Shown here one piece after another: positions 1 to 12,007 of a DNA stretch of 64,000 bases. Source of the stretch: Diphasiastrum complanatum (Eukaryota; Streptophyta; Lycopodiopsida; Lycopodiales; Lycopodiaceae); NCBI GenBank assembly GCA_029204225.1, contig CM055106.1:49055337-49119336 (forward strand). Reading direction: 5' to 3'. The stretch's first letter is position 1. Every line of letters starts with the position of its first letter. Both the position numbers and the translations under genes were made by a program. The notes under the pieces were generated by a model that ran no database searches, was not told where the DNA came from, and saw nothing but the letters and a program-made list of their open reading frames with translations.

Positions 1-53
1 TAACCAAACTTTGTAAACTTTTTCATTTAATATACAAAAAAAAATTTGTATGT

Positions 54-1720
54 CTATTGTATAAATTTTGCATTATGACAAATTTGGATTTTTCTGTAAA
101 ACCAATGGAAAAGTTGCAGTATATAGTTGTTCTTTGTGCTAGTCCCACCATGTTGTGTACTTTTATGAAATGTCGCTCTTGCTTGCCAATGAGATTTTTT
201 CATTCCTTGCGATGACCATACGCTAAGACTTCTACTATTTCTTGCAAAGAATGTCGAATGATGCCGTAATATGTGCTGCATGTCATAAAAATATAATCTA
301 AATCAGTACCAAAAGTATTTAAATTAATTGCACATATTTGTCTATAGTAGTGTAACATAGAAATCTTACCATATAGTGTGTTATAGGATCAACACCCCAT
401 GCACTTCGAACTGCATCCACAAATTCACTGGTTGTTTTCTGTATCATTTGTACATTAGTATTTGAAAATTTATCTTTTCTCAAGTATTTCACCACGTTGT
501 CTAAGTTTTTCCAAACTTCTACTTTGTGTATACAAGTAGAACCTTCTTCTTCAAAATCTTGAGTTCCAACAATAATCTCTTTCCAAACCGGGTATTGAAT
601 CTTGGATTGTTTGCCAAAATAATTTGATAAAAATCTTCGAGCTTTGGATCCTCCAATGCTCGGCTTGCATGGAATATTTCCTGTTTTACCTGATAGCTTG
701 TCATCTTTTTTTTATTTTAACATGGCCTTTATTTAAGCCTGCTTTAGACAACTCATCCTCTAATCTGAAAATAGCTTCCTTCGCAGATGCCTCTGGCTCG
801 GAATTCCATGCAAACAAGATGTGAAGATATATTATTTTTTCTATTATATGCACCTCTGCATGCAATTTACATATATGAACATTCTGAAGAGGAATTGGTA
901 GTACAGGTTTCCAATTAGGATCTTCTCGATCTCTTGATATTCCAAACAAGGGTGTTTAGAGTTAGCGCCATACATTGAACATACATTTTAGTGTCTTCAG
1001 ATCTCCTGCTAAATGCCATTCTATGTTGTCAATTCCAAGAATATTGAGTGGAACTCCATCCATGTGATTTTTTATGGTGGCAAGATATGAAATTCTATTA
1101 AATATCCATGAGAAAATGTCATGGTCTTCTTTCATCACCTATAAGAGAAAACAAAAACGTGGTTTAGCCTCATAATATTAACACAGAGAAGATTTCCCAA
1201 ATGAAATTTATACTAAAATGATTATCCCTATTGATTATGCGAAGGAACTGCTATACCTGACATGCTGCCAACCACCAGATATCATTTTCTGATTGAACAC
1301 GGAAGTTGAGGCCTTTTGAGTCTTTTGAATTTGAAAGTGATCCATTCATGATCGTAAGACTGACTCTCTCCATTTTCTGACCTTTTATAATTTCAAACTC
1401 ATCTAACTTGAGAACAACTATCAACTTGTTATTGACATTCTCATTTGTAATACCATAAAATTTTATGATGAATGTTAGTAGCTGATTAATATCAATAAAT
1501 AACTTGTTGGAATTTTTTTATGCTAGACATTCTCCTTTCGAACAATACACTTCATTGATATGAGATGGATTACCAACTATTGTCTGCATACCTCGGTTTA
1601 ACATGTCTCTTTTTTTTAAAAGATGAAATGGTTGTGGGATTGGAAACTTCTTAATATTACCTATGCAAATGTCTCTGGTATCATCTTAAACATTCTTGCA
1701 TATGCTTCTCTACAGATGCT
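54..1720 (-). pseudogene. Decayed intron-bearing gene-like unit, unrecognised family
   Basis: Several minus-strand stretches read as protein and are joined by plausible plant splice sites. One exon runs from about 1540 to 1256 and ends in WWLAACQ before a CAG|GTATAG donor. A TTATAG acceptor near 1141 opens the next exon, which starts VMKEDHDIFSWIF and contains DGVPLNILGIDNIEWHLAGD. This exon continues down to an ATG|GTAAGA donor near 372. A TGCAG acceptor near 277 opens a last exon starting HILRHHSTFFARN and rich in H, R and Q. The long middle exon also carries NWKPVLPIPLQNVHICKLHA and KTGNIPCKPSIGG. Its frame changes once at an oligo-A run near 708-715 and again near 950. I recall similar anonymous multicopy proteins, perhaps transposase-derived, but cannot name the family. 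It could be a domesticated or dead DNA-transposon gene or a lineage-specific host gene. Confidence 0.45.
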
Positions 1721-1727
1721 AAAAAAT

Positions 1728-1937
1728 TTACATGTCCCCCTGAACCAATGTAGTGTCTAATATTTTTCCAACTTCATTCATAATGCTATCAGTAACCGAA
1801 GCCTTAATCTTTTTCATTTTTTTATTGTTTAAAATTGATTTCATAGATTTAGAAGTCAAGATAGAACCTAGTGAGTTTCCAATGGAAAGCTCATCGGCCA
1901 AATGGTCTTCAGCAACCAATGCTGATTTGCATTGCAA
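1728..1937 (-). pseudogene. Possible N-terminal part of the unrecognised unit
   Basis: A 69-codon frame lies just upstream, in the minus sense, of the exon-like block described for 54-1720. It is acidic then lysine-rich and includes KMKKIKASVTDSIMNEVGK. There is no recognised domain. Position and strand suggest it may be an earlier exon of the same unit, but no clear splice sites were found to prove this. It may equally be a chance frame. Confidence 0.2.
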
Positions 1938-2410
1938 ACATAATGTTCATGAAAATGTCAGTAGAAATTAGGAGACTCATAGTATTTACAACAACATGAT
2001 AAGAAAATTAATAGAAAGTTGAAATTAATAAATAACAAAACTAATGATTTTAATGAATCAAAAAGTTTAAGCATTGAATGTTCATTCCCATAGAGCATCA
2101 AATTCACACAGTAACCCAAAAGGCCATTTTTGCCATGACACATATAGATTATTATTTGACTCACCGAATGAAAATCTGAATGTTGCAATGAACATGGATC
2201 AATAGGATACAATGTTCCCAATGATCATAAATCTACATGCTTTAGCTTTTCCTCCCTGTATCGGATCATATCAAAAGTTGACAATTTGGGTTGCTTTGAA
2301 TTTCTTGTCCTAAGTGGAGCATATTCTGGTGACAGATCCACATGAAAATGATAAAGCTTTGTCATCAGTATAGTAGTATAATAACAAGCAACACAATGAC
2401 AATAACAAAA
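1938..2410. other. Intergenic, AT-rich, nothing recognised
   Basis: Short frames only. I see no domain, RNA gene or clear repeat in this stretch. Confidence 0.5.
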
Positions 2411-2413
2411 CTG

Positions 2414-2496
2414 GAGATGGCGCTAAACACTTGTTCAACCCTGTTGGAGATAGAGATGGCGCTAAACACTTGTTTGACCCTGGAGATAGAGATGGC
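2414..2496. repeat. Two-copy imperfect tandem repeat, unit about 40 bp
   Basis: Two adjacent copies share GATGGCGCTAAACACTTGTT and a following AACCCTG/GACCCTG segment, then GGAGATAGAGATGGC. The unit is about 40 bp and the copies differ at a few positions. The surrounding 2222-2768 is otherwise featureless. Confidence 0.7.
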
Positions 2497-2768
2497 ATAG
2501 GCTTTGTTTCTAAAATGTCACTCCTAATTCAAATTTTTGTGTGTTCCCGACTATTGGGAGGGAATATTTCAGTATTTTAAAACTATACTTTAACGGTGGT
2601 TAAGCACCAGTGAAGTTTGATGTGACTAAACTAAGGTGCATTCATTTACATGGAAAGTAGTGCGAACAGATGCATAAAGAAGTTAGAAAATTATATTTTA
2701 ATTACTTTATACTTATTTTTCTCTCTCCTACATGGCATTTCTTATAGGGCCCTCTTTGGGCCCATATT

Positions 2769-3786
2769 TTCTCTAGTGCTTCCAAAGTCCAGCTAGATCT
2801 TGTACATAGCGACATTTGTGGCCCGATGCAGACTGCTTCCAAAGGGGGAGCTCTATAGCTCCTAACCTTCATCGACGACTTCTCTCGAAGGACTGCAATC
2901 TATTGTTTGAAGAACAAATTAGAGGCATTCAAGTTCTTCAAGGCGTCTACGGAAAATCAGACCCATAGAAAGATCAAAGCTCTTTGCATAGATGGAGAGG
3001 GAGAATTTATCTCCACTGAATTTAAGGAGTTATGCAAGGGCAACGAAATACAACAACAATTCACAACGAGCTACTAACCTTAGTCCAATGGTGTAGTTGA
3101 ACGGAAGAATCAGACGCTCATCGAAAGTGCCAAGAGCATGTTGATCCATGCCTCTCTTCCAAAGAAATTTTGGGCAAAAGCACAAAATTGATCCATCACC
3201 AAAGCCTTGAATGGCAAGACACCTTATGACATGTGGACATGATCGAAACCATCACTCAAGAATATTAGAGTGTTTGGTTGCATTGCTTATGCTCAGATCC
3301 CTGAAGATCTCAGCAAGAAACTGGATGACAAAAGCACAAAATCGATTTTCGTTCACAAAGATGTTGGCACAAAATCATTCACGAGTAGAGATGTCATTTT
3401 TGTGGAAGATCGATTTATCAACCACAAGGAGAAAGCTCGAGAAATTTTTGATCCAGATATCAAAATAAAATTTGATCCACGTATCAAAAAAGATTCCAGA
3501 ATCAAAAATCAAAAAATCGATACAAACTCAAAAAATGAGCCTGAATAGCAGGGGGTCGAAATTCAGCCAAGAAGATCAAATCGACCAAGACAGCCTCCAT
3601 CCAGATTTATGGATGATGCAGTCTGCTACTTTGTGCAGGAACCAAATACGATTTCGGGGGCGATGTTTACACCTGATGTTGGTCAATGGAAAGCAACGAT
3701 GGACACTTAATTTGATTCTCTAATAGACAATCAAACATGGATAGTCACTGAGCTGCCAAAGGGAAGAAATCTGATTCATGCAGAAG
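2769..3786 (+). mobile_element. Copia fossil A, 5' piece (integrase region to start of RT)
   Basis: The plus strand carries Ty1/Copia pol. An integrase segment reads LDLVHSDICGPMQ, then TFIDDFSRRT, and it has a decayed catalytic-core region around EGEFISTEFKELC. The linker to reverse transcriptase follows, with VFGCIAYAQIPEDLSKKLDD and, near the end, QTWIVTELPKGRN. Gag, protease and the 5' LTR are missing on the left. The element is clearly broken, with several breaks. At 3786 it is cut by minus-strand fossil B. Its 3' part resumes at 13809, so this is the outermost layer of a nest. The RT core is absent from both parts. Confidence 0.85.
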
Positions 3787-6452
3787 GTGTTTGGCATACC
3801 TTTGCTTTTGAGCATTGCCCTAGCCATCTCAACAATGGATCTATTCTTTCGCTTTGCAACTCCGTTTTACTGCGGTGAATAAGGTGTTGTAGTCTGCCTC
3901 TTGATCCCTTGATCTTTGCAAAAATCAATAAATTCTATCGAAAAATACTCACCACCTCCATCAGATCTCAAAGTCTTGATGTAACTTCCTGTTTGCTTTT
4001 CAACTAATGTCTTAAATTCCCTGAACTTAGCAAAAGCGTCTGATTTCTTGCTGATGAAATAAATCCAAATGCATCTGCTATACTCATCAATAAAGGTAAT
4101 AAAGTAATAGCAGCCACTAAGAGATCTAGTCTGCATTGGTCCACATAGATCATTGTGGACACGATCTAGGATGCCACTGGCTCTCCTTGCTCCACTTTTG
4201 AGAAATCTTTCTTTATGTTGTTTTCCCAAAATGCAACCTTCATAAATTCTTCCTTCAAAAGAAATATCAGGCAATCCAATAACTAAATTACCTCTTTTCA
4301 GAATTTGTAAACTTTGAGCACTGATATGACCAAATCGTTGATTCCAAAGATCACTTCGACTATCAACAATGCTTACCATAGCTCGAGTAAAAGATCTCGC
4401 ATTCAGTTTGTAGAGTCGATTTTCGTTGACTCTAGCTCCTGTAGCAATCACTTTGTAGTGATTCTTGATGTCCTTGACGAGACATTTGTCGCTATCAAAC
4501 TAAACCTTCAGTTGTTGATCAGCCATCGTCCCAACTGATAGTAAATTGTTGGCTAAACTAGGAACATATTGCACATTGCTTATCTGCTTTATCATTCTGT
4601 TGGTTAGCTTCACTGGTACCACTCCAAATCCTTTCACAGGTACCAATTGGCCATCAGCTTGTCCAACTTCATTGCCATTGTGGATTTCCTTAAATTCAAA
4701 AAACCACTCCTTCCTCGAAGTCATGTGCTTGGACGCTCCATTGTCAATGTACCAGATATCCTTTGCTTCGTCACTTGTCATTAGTGCCGTAATGAACAAG
4801 TTTGAGCTTTCACCTGTATCAATTTCATATTGATCATCATTGAATTGATGTTGATTAACATAATTGTCTTCATAATGATCATCATCAAATTGATGTTGAT
4901 TAGCATAATTGTCCGCCTGCCATTTGCCTTTTTTTTGTGCTATCTCCTTTTGTTTCTTGAAGCATTCACGCTCCCAATGGCCAGGTTTGTTACAGTACCT
5001 ACAATTTAATAGCCATGTCCTTGACCTCGGCCTTGATTCCAATTGCCTCGATTCGGGCTATCATTGGCTTGCTCATGAAATTGTTGAAATGATCCTCGGC
5101 TTGAGTTTCCTCCTCTCGATTGATACCTACCACGGCCAAATCTTCCGCCTCGTCCTCTAACTGCAAGAGCTTGATCATAGCCCCTGTTACGATTATTCAA
5201 GTTCTCTTGACGTTGCTCTTCCTGCAAAAGTAATCCACCTAGCTCTTCATAGGTTGGAAGATTCTCCCGTGTGGCAATGCTTGTCACAAACATCTAATGT
5301 GACTCACTCAAGATGTTCAATGTCAATTGAATGGTCTTGCGGTCCTGTACTCGCTCTCCAATGGCAGCTAGTTGATCACGGATCTCCTTCACCTTCAATA
5401 GGTGATCGGCAATAGTTGCACCATCATCCATCCGTAATGTGTGCAGCTTCATCTTCAGGAATAGCACTCGAGATGTGTTTGTGGTCTCAAACAATGCCTT
5501 CAACGTATCCCACGCTTCTTTCGGTCCTTCCAAATCCGAAATGTAAGGAATGATAGCATCTCTGACTAACAAGTTGATGACATTCTGTGCTTTTGTTTCC
5601 TCCTATCAAATGCTCGTTGATCTTCTTAAATCACTGGCCTTGTCTCCTCACCTGTCACGATCTCCCATAGCTCCTTTTCCATCAGAATGTTCTTCAGTTT
5701 GAATTTCCAAACTGCATAGTTGTCGGCTCCTTCCAACTTGCTTGACTCATTGAGAACGCTTTCGCTTAGCATTGCCATAATTGCAATTAGATCACTCCAG
5801 ATTGCAAAAATAATTGCAAAAATGAAAAATTTGCTGCAAAATTGACAAAAGACGTCTCCGACCACTTTTCAATCCAAGCTATGGATTGAAAGTTATGCCA
5901 AATTAAAGATTTTGGCCTTAAAATGGCTCACAATTGCCCTTAAGCCTGAAAAATGGCATATTGCCAAATTACCATTTTTGAAAATTTTCTCCGTCTCGCA
6001 CAGATCTCTGATTTCAGAGATTTTTATATTAGTGCATAGCCCTTTGTACCAGCATAGTCCTGTCTAATCAAATCCCAAAAACAGTCTCTCTAGCTAGGTC
6101 AAAAAATCACTCTGTTTTCTGCTTACCTGCAAAAAACCACCAGTGGACAGGCCTTAAACAAAAGTGGGCCAGTACCGAAGTATGCACCTTGCATTGACTA
6201 ATTGTTGCTGCATTTTATATGATCTTCACAATTTAAATTTATGCCAGATAGAAAGCTAATTGTACATTCAATGACATGGTGCTAACACCGTTAATAATCT
6301 GGTCATTTGACATTCAATGAAATGGCCCTTTCAGCATTTCATTTGAAGTTGAAGAAAAGTGAAGGAAAACTTTATAAAATTTCTGGCCGTCGGATCTGTG
6401 AGAGATCTGTGGTGCATATCAGCTTTTCCTTTATCTTTGCCACCTTAAATCT

Positions 6453-6543
6453 GGCGTTTCGGACGAGAGAAGTCGCGTTTCGGACAGTCTGTGCGACGTT
6501 TCGGACACATGTAGGACATTTTGGGCCTCTTGGATGGCGTTTC
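6453..6543 (-). repeat. Short tandem motif GCGTTTCGGAC in the leader of B
   Basis: The motif CGTTTCGGAC, or a close variant, recurs about every 20 bp near 6455, 6476, 6497 and 6537 and again at 12774. The array continues across the insertion of element C, so it predates that insertion. Confidence 0.7.
6539..6543. repeat. Target-site duplication of element C (left copy)
   Basis: GTTTC directly abuts the TG of the left LTR, and the same five bases follow the CA of the right LTR at 12758-12762. Five-base duplications are usual for Copia integrase. Confidence 0.9.
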
Positions 6544-7225
6544 TGTAAAAATTACAGCAAATAAGGATCCTAAAACACTTGAAATGATGAGGGAAACAAT
6601 AGATTATGATTTCATAAGATTAGCACAAGTTGAACCATCAAAATCCATCAAAAATCTATGCTTGAACCTCACTAAATGGCCCAAATCCTTGAAGAAGACT
6701 TCACACGTGTGAAAGTACGGCCTCCCACAGTCTGAGTACTGTACACCAGACCTACATTCAATCCTATAATCATTAGTAATCACAAGCACTCAAACAATTA
6801 TGAACATAGAGAGCAATTGCACCATTATGAGAGAAAAATCATGAAATTGCTTGATTGATTTTGGTGAGATATCATCACCTATATATACATGATCCATCAC
6901 GGTTTTGGGCAGGTATGAGTAGCCCTAAACCTATCCCTAATGCTAATTTTGGTGGATCTTTCATCCCTACCAAGTTAGGGTTGGAATCTTGGAGATCCCT
7001 CAACAATGCAAAAATTACCAAAAATAGCTCCTATTTTTACTCCCTTGTATCTAAGCATAATTTGGACTCATTCCAAAGGTTCTAACACTTAGGTCTACTT
7101 GAGAACATCCTTATGAATGGAATCCTATGCTATTTGGCACGTGTGACAAGCCACATCATGACCATCTAACTATTTACAAGTCATATGACCAAAACTAGTC
7201 AAGCTAGAATTGTGAATTTTTAACA
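6544..7225 (-). repeat. 3' LTR of element C (682 bp)
   Basis: It starts TGTAAAAATTAC and ends GTGAATTTTTAACA on the plus strand, so it reads TGTTAAAAA...TTTTACA in element sense. In element sense it follows the stop of the polyprotein closely, with a purine-rich tract GAGGAGGAGTG next to it. It matches the LTR of G at 60982 almost base for base, including a 12-bp segment that the other LTR of C lacks. Confidence 0.92.
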
Positions 7226-7239
7226 CTCCTCCTCACTAT

Positions 7240-10200
7240 CTAGCTTTGTTCAATCATTGCTTTACTAATCACTCCAAGTGATGATCTGAACTTCATAAAA
7301 GGTGTCTTTTGAAGTGGTTTAGTAAGTAGATCAGCTACACATTCATTGCTTGGAACATGCTCCAAAGCAATCTCCTTGGCTTGCACCATTTCTCTCACAA
7401 AGTGATGGCATATCTCAATGTGCTTAGATCTTGCATGGAAGATTGGGTTAGATGCAAGGTGTTGGGCTGATATATTGTCATTGTAGATGATTGGTGCCTC
7501 CTCTGAATCCATGATCTTTAGCTCCACCAATAATCTCTTGATCCAAAGTACCTCCTTTGTAGTGGTTGTCAAAGCTTTGTACTCGGCCTCGGTTGAAGAT
7601 AGAGATATAGTTTCTTGCTTTTTTGAAAGCCATGAAACCACACCTTCTCCTATGAAAGTTGAATAGGCACTTGTTGATTTCCTATCCCTCTTGTCCCCTG
7701 CAAAATCTGAATCACTAAACGCATGAAGGTTAATCACATCTCCTCTATATAGAATCCCAAAATCCAATGTACCCGAGATGTATCTTAGAATCCTCTTAGC
7801 CTTTTTCCAATGGATATTCAATGGCTTTTGCATGGATTGGCTCAACCTACATACACTAAAGCTAAGATCTGGTCTAGTTATAGTGATCCACATTAAGGAA
7901 CCTATAAGTTGCCTAAACAAAGTGATGTCCATGAAGGATCTTTCATCATCTTCATTTGGCACTTTTACATCTTGCTCTATTGGTGTGTCAACACTTTTGC
8001 ATACTTCCATCTTAAACTTCTTCAAAAGACTTTGAGCATAGTTTACTTGACTTATAAAGATAAAATCAGACCCTCTAAGTACTTCTATGCCTAAGATGAA
8101 GTGAAGACACCCTAGATCTACCATCTTGAACTCTAAGGATAGATCTATCTTGATTTTTTCAATACCATCAACACTATTTCCACTAATGATGATGTCATCT
8201 ACATAAATGAGTAAAAGTACAATACCAACATCATCAAACTTAATGTAAAGAGTGGGATCATATTCACTTTGAACAAAAGAAAGTGAAATAAGATAGCAAT
8301 GTAGTCTTGAATTCCAAGATCTCGAGGCTTGCTTCAAGCCATAGATGCTTCTTTGGAGATGGCATACTTTGTTCTCCATTCCATGCTTGATGAACCCTTG
8401 TGGCTGCTCCATATAGATATCTTCTTCCAAAAAACCATTCAAGAAAGCATTAGAGACATCCATTTGACATAGAATCCATCCAAAATGTGATGCAAGTGCA
8501 ATGATTAGTCTTATTGTGACCATCTTGGCCACGGGTGCAAAAGTTTCCTCATAGTCTATCCCTCTCTCTTGAGCATAACCTTTTGCAACTAATCTTGCTT
8601 TATGTTTGTTAACACTCCCATTTGCATTCAACTTAAGCTTGAAGACCCACTTGCATCCTATTACATTCCTTTGAGGTCTCTCAACAAGCAACCAAGTTTC
8701 ATTCTCAATCAAGGCATCATACTCATCCAACATAGCTTTATACCATTCTTTGGAGTTCAATGCATCTTCAACATTAGACGGTTCTTCAAAACTAGATAAA
8801 GCATAAGAAGTGGATGAGATACCCTCAACTTGCTGTCCTTTGCCTTGATATGTGAGCCTTGATGGCTCCACTTTTGCCCTTGAAGATCTCCTTGGTGTGA
8901 TAGGTGGGTTTGGTGCTTGCTCCTCCATGAGCTCCTCCTCAAAACCAAGATCTTGCTCCTCGGCCATCTTCTTCTTGATTGTTGGAGCACTTGAGCCTTC
9001 TTCAAGCATATGCATATGATGTTCATCAAAGATGACATCCCTTGAAACAACAAATTTGTTCAAGGATGGGAGATAGACTTTGTAGCCCTTGCTTGAGCTT
9101 CCATATCCAAGCATGATCCCTCTTGTGGAAGATGGATCCTCCTTGGTTCTTGTTTCCAATGGCACATGCACATAACATATACACCCAAAAACTTTCAAGT
9201 GATTAAGATTGGGTTTCTTTCGATACAACATCTCATATGGAGTTTTGCCTTCAATTGCTTTGCAAGACACCCTATTCATCAAGTAGTTTGCACATACAAG
9301 AGACTCACCCCAAAAGGATTTGGGCAAACAAGCATCTAATCTTAAAGCCTTAGAACATTCACATAATGTTCTATTCCTTCTTTCAGCAACTCCATTTTGT
9401 TGAGGAGTGTAAGGACAAGAAGTCTCTTTCTTGATCCCTTCCTCCTCACAAAAGGCCTTGAACTCATTGGAGATGAATTCTCCACCATTGTCACTTCTAA
9501 GGATCTTGATGCTATGATTATGATGCTTTTCCACAAACAACTTGAACTTTACAAAAGTATCAAATACTTGAGACTTGAAGGAAAGTAAGAACACCCAACA
9601 ATATCTTGAGTAGTCATCAATGAAGGTTAAAAACATGGATGAACCTCCATTAGATTTGGTGCTAGCAATGTGCACATCCGAGTGTATGAGTTCAAGAGGA
9701 TGAGATGACTTTGTGATGGAGTTAGGAAACACCTTCTTATGTGCCTTGGATAAGGCACAAGCTTCACAAACCTTGTCTTCCTTCCCAATAGACCTTGGTA
9801 GGCCTAAAGCATACTCCTCCTTGATCATAGCCTCCATGGAACCCGAGTTGACATGTCCAAGTCTTTTGTGCCATAAAGTAAAGGTAGATATCTTGCTCTT
9901 CTCGGCCAACATGACAACATTAGTATCCACAAATGCATCCAGCTTATAAAGTTTGCCAAGTCTAGTGCCCTTAGCCACTATCTTACCCTTCTTCTTGATG
10001 AAACATTCATTTGAAGCAAAGTCAACATTGAAACCATTGTCTACCATTTGGCCAACACTTAGTAGATTCTTTGTTATTGTAGGAATGTACAAAACACCTT
10101 CTATGTTGATCTTTTTGGAAGATCCTAAGCAAAGGGGAATGCTACCAACTCCTTCAATCTTACAAGCTTCATCATTTGCTGTATAGATAGACTTTATAGG

Positions 10201-11208
10201 TCCATCATAAGATAAGAGAGAAGAGAAAAACTCCCTTTTACTAGTCATGTGTGAACTAGCACCCGAGTCAATCCACCAAGGATCTTCTCCTTTGAAGCTT
10301 GTTGAAGAAAATATGGACATCATGAGAGAGTCCTCATGTGAACTCTCCTCCTCCTCCTCTTTGCTCATGTTGGCTTGGCTTTGATCTTGCTTCCTCTTGA
10401 AGCATTCTGAGGCATAATGCCCCATCTTGCTACAATAGTAGCACTTCACCTTTGATTTGTCCTTCTTGACTTTGGTGGTTGATGGAGATGCCTTTGGGGG
10501 TCCTTCTTGATCCTCAAGCTTTGTAGACTTCTTGAATGTTGATCCTTTGCCTTTGGACTTGTCTTTGCCTTTGGTGAAGAGAGCTTGGTCATCTCCACCT
10601 TGGATGGAAAGCCTATCCATCCTCTCTTGCATTTGGCTCCTTCTTGATTCCTCGGCCATGAGTGTGCCTTGGAGTTCTTCAAGTATGGGTAGCTTACCCA
10701 TAATTGCATATCCCTGAACCAAATTGTCAAATTCAAAGCTTAGTCCATTCAATATGAGTTGAACAAGCTCTTCATCCTTGATAGGGTCACCTATAAAGGC
10801 TAGCTCTTTGTTCAATTCCTTTACTCTTAGGACAAAAGTATGTGCACTCTCTCCTTTCTTTTGATAGCTTCTATAGATTTGATTCTTCAAAGCTAACATT
10901 CTAGTTTGGTTCTTGGATTCATAGACCTTTTGCAAAGTCTCCCAAGCATCTTGAGCTGAAGTGCAATCTCCTACCTCTCTTAAGAGTTCATTTGCAACAT
11001 TCATTTTTATGCAATGTAGTGCAACATTGCACCTCTTGATGTATTTGGCTTTTTCTTGAGGATGAATAGGTTCACCCTCCTTACCATTTACAATTTCCAT
11101 CAGATCTTGCATGATCATGATAGATTCCATTCTAACTTTCCATATGGAATAGTTAGTTTTGTTGAGCCTTTCATTAGTATCCAAAAGATATGCATTTATA
11201 GATGCCAT
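7240..11208 (-). CDS. Gag-pol polyprotein of element C (Ty1/Copia)
   Basis: This 1322-residue frame encodes all proteins the element uses for particle formation, reverse transcription and integration. By residue, the parts are: a gag domain of the UBN2 type, about 40-200; a CCHC knuckle, CYYCSKMGHYASEC, at 256-269; an aspartic protease with WWIDSGASSHM near 312; a pre-integrase HHCC-like segment at about 445-495; an integrase core with HSDVH near 509 and SDNGGEF near 572; RT with KARLVAKGYAQE near 870, QMDVSNAFLNG near 915 and YVDDIIISG near 1002; and a C-terminal RNase H with SDSDFAGDKRDRKS and SSTEAEYKAL. The start MASINAYLLD is shared with G at 62475. The frame is full length for a Copia polyprotein and has no break. 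Expression would be driven from the right-hand LTR. It is element-encoded and not a host gene. Confidence 0.95.
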   Translation of the reverse strand: MASINAYLLDTNERLNKTNYSIWKVRMESIMIMQDLMEIVNGKEGEPIHPQEKAKYIKRCNVALHCIKMNVANELLREVGDCTSAQDAWETLQKVYESKNQTRMLALKNQIYRSYQKKGESAHTFVLRVKELNKELAFIGDPIKDEELVQLILNGLSFEFDNLVQGYAIMGKLPILEELQGTLMAEESRRSQMQERMDRLSIQGGDDQALFTKGKDKSKGKGSTFKKSTKLEDQEGPPKASPSTTKVKKDKSKVKCYYCSKMGHYASECFKRKQDQSQANMSKEEEEESSHEDSLMMSIFSSTSFKGEDPWWIDSGASSHMTSKREFFSSLLSYDGPIKSIYTANDEACKIEGVGSIPLCLGSSKKINIEGVLYIPTITKNLLSVGQMVDNGFNVDFASNECFIKKKGKIVAKGTRLGKLYKLDAFVDTNVVMLAEKSKISTFTLWHKRLGHVNSGSMEAMIKEEYALGLPRSIGKEDKVCEACALSKAHKKVFPNSITKSSHPLELIHSDVHIASTKSNGGSSMFLTFIDDYSRYCWVFLLSFKSQVFDTFVKFKLFVEKHHNHSIKILRSDNGGEFISNEFKAFCEEEGIKKETSCPYTPQQNGVAERRNRTLCECSKALRLDACLPKSFWGESLVCANYLMNRVSCKAIEGKTPYEMLYRKKPNLNHLKVFGCICYVHVPLETRTKEDPSSTRGIMLGYGSSSKGYKVYLPSLNKFVVSRDVIFDEHHMHMLEEGSSAPTIKKKMAEEQDLGFEEELMEEQAPNPPITPRRSSRAKVEPSRLTYQGKGQQVEGISSTSYALSSFEEPSNVEDALNSKEWYKAMLDEYDALIENETWLLVERPQRNVIGCKWVFKLKLNANGSVNKHKARLVAKGYAQERGIDYEETFAPVAKMVTIRLIIALASHFGWILCQMDVSNAFLNGFLEEDIYMEQPQGFIKHGMENKVCHLQRSIYGLKQASRSWNSRLHCYLISLSFVQSEYDPTLYIKFDDVGIVLLLIYVDDIIISGNSVDGIEKIKIDLSLEFKMVDLGCLHFILGIEVLRGSDFIFISQVNYAQSLLKKFKMEVCKSVDTPIEQDVKVPNEDDERSFMDITLFRQLIGSLMWITITRPDLSFSVCRLSQSMQKPLNIHWKKAKRILRYISGTLDFGILYRGDVINLHAFSDSDFAGDKRDRKSTSAYSTFIGEGVVSWLSKKQETISLSSTEAEYKALTTTTKEVLWIKRLLVELKIMDSEEAPIIYNDNISAQHLASNPIFHARSKHIEICHHFVREMVQAKEIALEHVPSNECVADLLTKPLQKTPFMKFRSSLGVISKAMIEQS

Positions 11209-12007
11209 CTAGTCTCCTAATCAAGGACTTGACACAAATGAAGGTTACTTCTATTGATTTGATTGAAGGTCTATCTTATCCCACTTCTTAGGGACCTGAA
11301 AAGATCAGTAATAGACTTCCTATAAAGATCTAAGAATGATCTCTAACAAAATCAAATCATAGAATACTAGAAACAATGCACTTGCTTGATTGAAGTAGAC
11401 AATACTAGTAGAATTGCCCCTCTTTCTATAAAGAACATTAAAGCTTCCAAATGATCTGATCAAGAGTGAATTTCAGCAACCTAATATACTTCCAAAATCA
11501 CTTGTAAAAGAGCTAAATGGAACTTAATGAGGATGCAACACAATCTACTATCCAATCACAAGCAAAAAATGATCAAAATTGATGAAAAATTGATCTAATT
11601 TGGTGCATAAGTCAAGCAATGGTTGGACTGAACCTAAATCACTTTAGGAGGTGCCTACTACACCTTAGAACAACCTTGAAGAGTCCCCAAAACTCTGATA
11701 TTCCCTCTCCTTGAATGCTAGAAAGCCTCCTCTATGAAATCACCTCCAAAACTCGCTTAGAAATCAATGCTTGGAGCAAGCAAAACTTGCTATCTTGGTA
11801 ATGTGAATTGAATTCAACTTTGCCTCTGGTTTTAGACACCTAAACACCTGCAAATGAAGTCACACAACACCAATCTCCAATGTATTTGACTCACTTTGAG
11901 TTCTAGAATCAATACTAGATGCTAAGATCCAATCTACACAAGATTTAGATCAAAAATTGTGATCAAATTGAATGAAAACCAAGGATTTAGCTCATTTCAA
12001 CCTTTAG
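11209..12007 (-). other. Untranslated leader of element C
   Basis: About 0.8 kb lies between the primer-binding site and the gag start. It contains no long frame. It matches the leader of G at 61676-62474 closely in inverted orientation. It probably carries packaging signals, but none is recognised. Confidence 0.7.

Larger units (their letters stand above)
3787..6543 (-). mobile_element. Copia fossil B, main internal part (gag, protease, integrase)
   Basis: Read on the minus strand, a gag region lies at about 5865-5000 and ends in a CCHC zinc knuckle (CRYCNKPGHWEREC) near 4985. A protease signature WYIDNGASKHMTS follows near 4740. A pre-integrase zinc region (LWNQRFGHIS and CEGCILGKQHKERF-like) and an integrase core (DLCGPMQ, TFIDEYSRCIWIY, LRSDGGGEYFS) lie between 4400 and 3867. 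The integrase is cut off at 3787, where fossil A begins in the opposite orientation. RT, RNase H and the 3' LTR of B are gone. The leader upstream of gag (5866-6543) continues at 12763 beyond the insertion of element C. Broken, with several breaks. Confidence 0.9.

Noticed and set aside
10446-10736. Frames in the other phase of gag (also at 62947-63237)
   Set aside because: They overlap the real gag of elements C and G in another phase and have low-complexity composition.
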